Shown here: positions 63,789-64,000 of the stretch, piece by piece | Layout: each line of letters begins with the position of its first letter | How positions within the stretch are numbered: the stretch's first letter is position 1 | From: Symbiodinium microadriaticum | Lineage: Eukaryota > Sar > Dinophyceae > Suessiales > Symbiodiniaceae | DNA: 64,000 nucleotides | Direction: 5' to 3' | Assembly: GCA_001939145.1 (NCBI GenBank) | Contig: LSRX01000049.1 | Location: forward strand, 13,175-77,174 | Made by a program: the position numbers and the translations under genes | The notes under the pieces: model-generated | The model's database searches: none | Told to the model about the DNA's origin: nothing | What the model saw: only the letters and a program-made list of their open reading frames with translations

Positions 63789-63937
63789 AACATCCGCTTG
63801 TATAGTTGCAGTATCATGGGCCCCAGAAGCTTGTTCTGAGATTGGGGGTTTGGGGCTTAGGATGTAGGGCCTCAGGCTCCTTCAGCTGGCTCCCCGCGCC
63901 ATCAGGAGCCAAATCCCTTTCATGTCGGGGCTGGAAT

Positions 63938-63986
63938 AGTCAGCAAGATTATTGGTTAGGGGTAAATAGTTAGCAAGATTATTGGT
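63938..63986. repeat. Direct repeat AGTYAGCAAGATTATTGGT
   Basis: Two 19-bp copies separated by 11 bp, at the very end of the window. Confidence 0.75.
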
Positions 63987-64000
63987 GAGAAAGGGGTACC

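Larger units (their letters stand above)
61437..64000. other. Non-coding end of the window with short repeats
   Basis: No supported gene. It has GAT/ATC-rich stretches at 62400-62600, AT-rich foldback-like sequence at 62865-62980 (TAATATTAC and TATAATATTA in both orientations), and C-rich telomere-like runs at 62695-62790. Confidence 0.45.

Noticed and set aside
27750..64000. CRISPR-like arrays
   Set aside because: Repeats are tandem or dispersed low-complexity units without regular unique spacers, and the genome is eukaryotic.

Overview
The window looks like nuclear DNA of a dinoflagellate, most likely of the Symbiodiniaceae type. The grounds are: very many degenerate copies of the plant/dinoflagellate telomere heptamer TTTAGGG/CCCTAAA; GC-rich, Ala/Gly/Ser/Arg-rich decayed coding sequence; several classes of retroelement piled on one another; and broken copies of multigene families that I remember as abundant in dinoflagellate proteomes (a P-loop family, a ubiquitin-like family, a KDZ-like transposase family). 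There are no bacterial operons, rRNAs, tRNAs or CRISPR arrays. Family assignments rest on motifs read by eye, not on searches.

Left part (1-13.6 kb): retroelement graveyard. A plus-strand LINE with a restriction-like endonuclease has decayed at 1-2560. A second LINE lies on the minus strand in two pieces (13590-13224 and 4647-3240). It was split by an 8.5-kb plus-strand non-LTR element (4660-13212) that ends in A10 and is flanked by the 12-bp duplication ACCTTCCCAAAC. Removing the insertion makes the minus-strand reading frame continuous. The inserted element has an ORF1 (coiled coil, basic KG-rich stretch, Cys cluster, OTU-like end) and an ORF2 in the order endonuclease, RNase H, reverse transcriptase.

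14-22 kb: a different dinoflagellate retroelement with a small membrane ORF, gag-like ORFs (one stop and one frameshift) and a 1733-codon open frame. Reading along that frame gives reverse transcriptase, RNase H, an Fe(II)/2-oxoglutarate dioxygenase-like domain (HxD...H...R) and a cytosine-C5 methyltransferase-like domain. A retroelement that may carry both a DNA/RNA methylating and an oxidising domain is one of the two most striking things here.

22.6-27 kb: a possible spliced gene remnant, then a secreted protein with HYR repeats interrupted by one TGA.

28-54 kb: no long genes, but islands of 50-110 bp that read as exons (a signal peptide, membrane helices, amphipathic helices, terminal exons with stops). 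On the plus strand most islands are preceded by CCCTAAA-type sequence ending in an AG acceptor and followed by TTTAGGG-type sequence, and many end just before GAG. The introns therefore appear to begin G-rich and end C-rich, so their ends can pair. This is the other main finding. Microsatellites and a family of AT-rich foldback elements lie in the same stretch.

54-64 kb: broken copies of a P-loop NTPase family, an acidic/ubiquitin-like family and a KDZ-like transposase. Between them sits a sharply AT-rich island (about 58.8-59.8 kb) with a foreign-looking broken gene. The last 2.8 kb is non-coding repeats and one 39-N gap.
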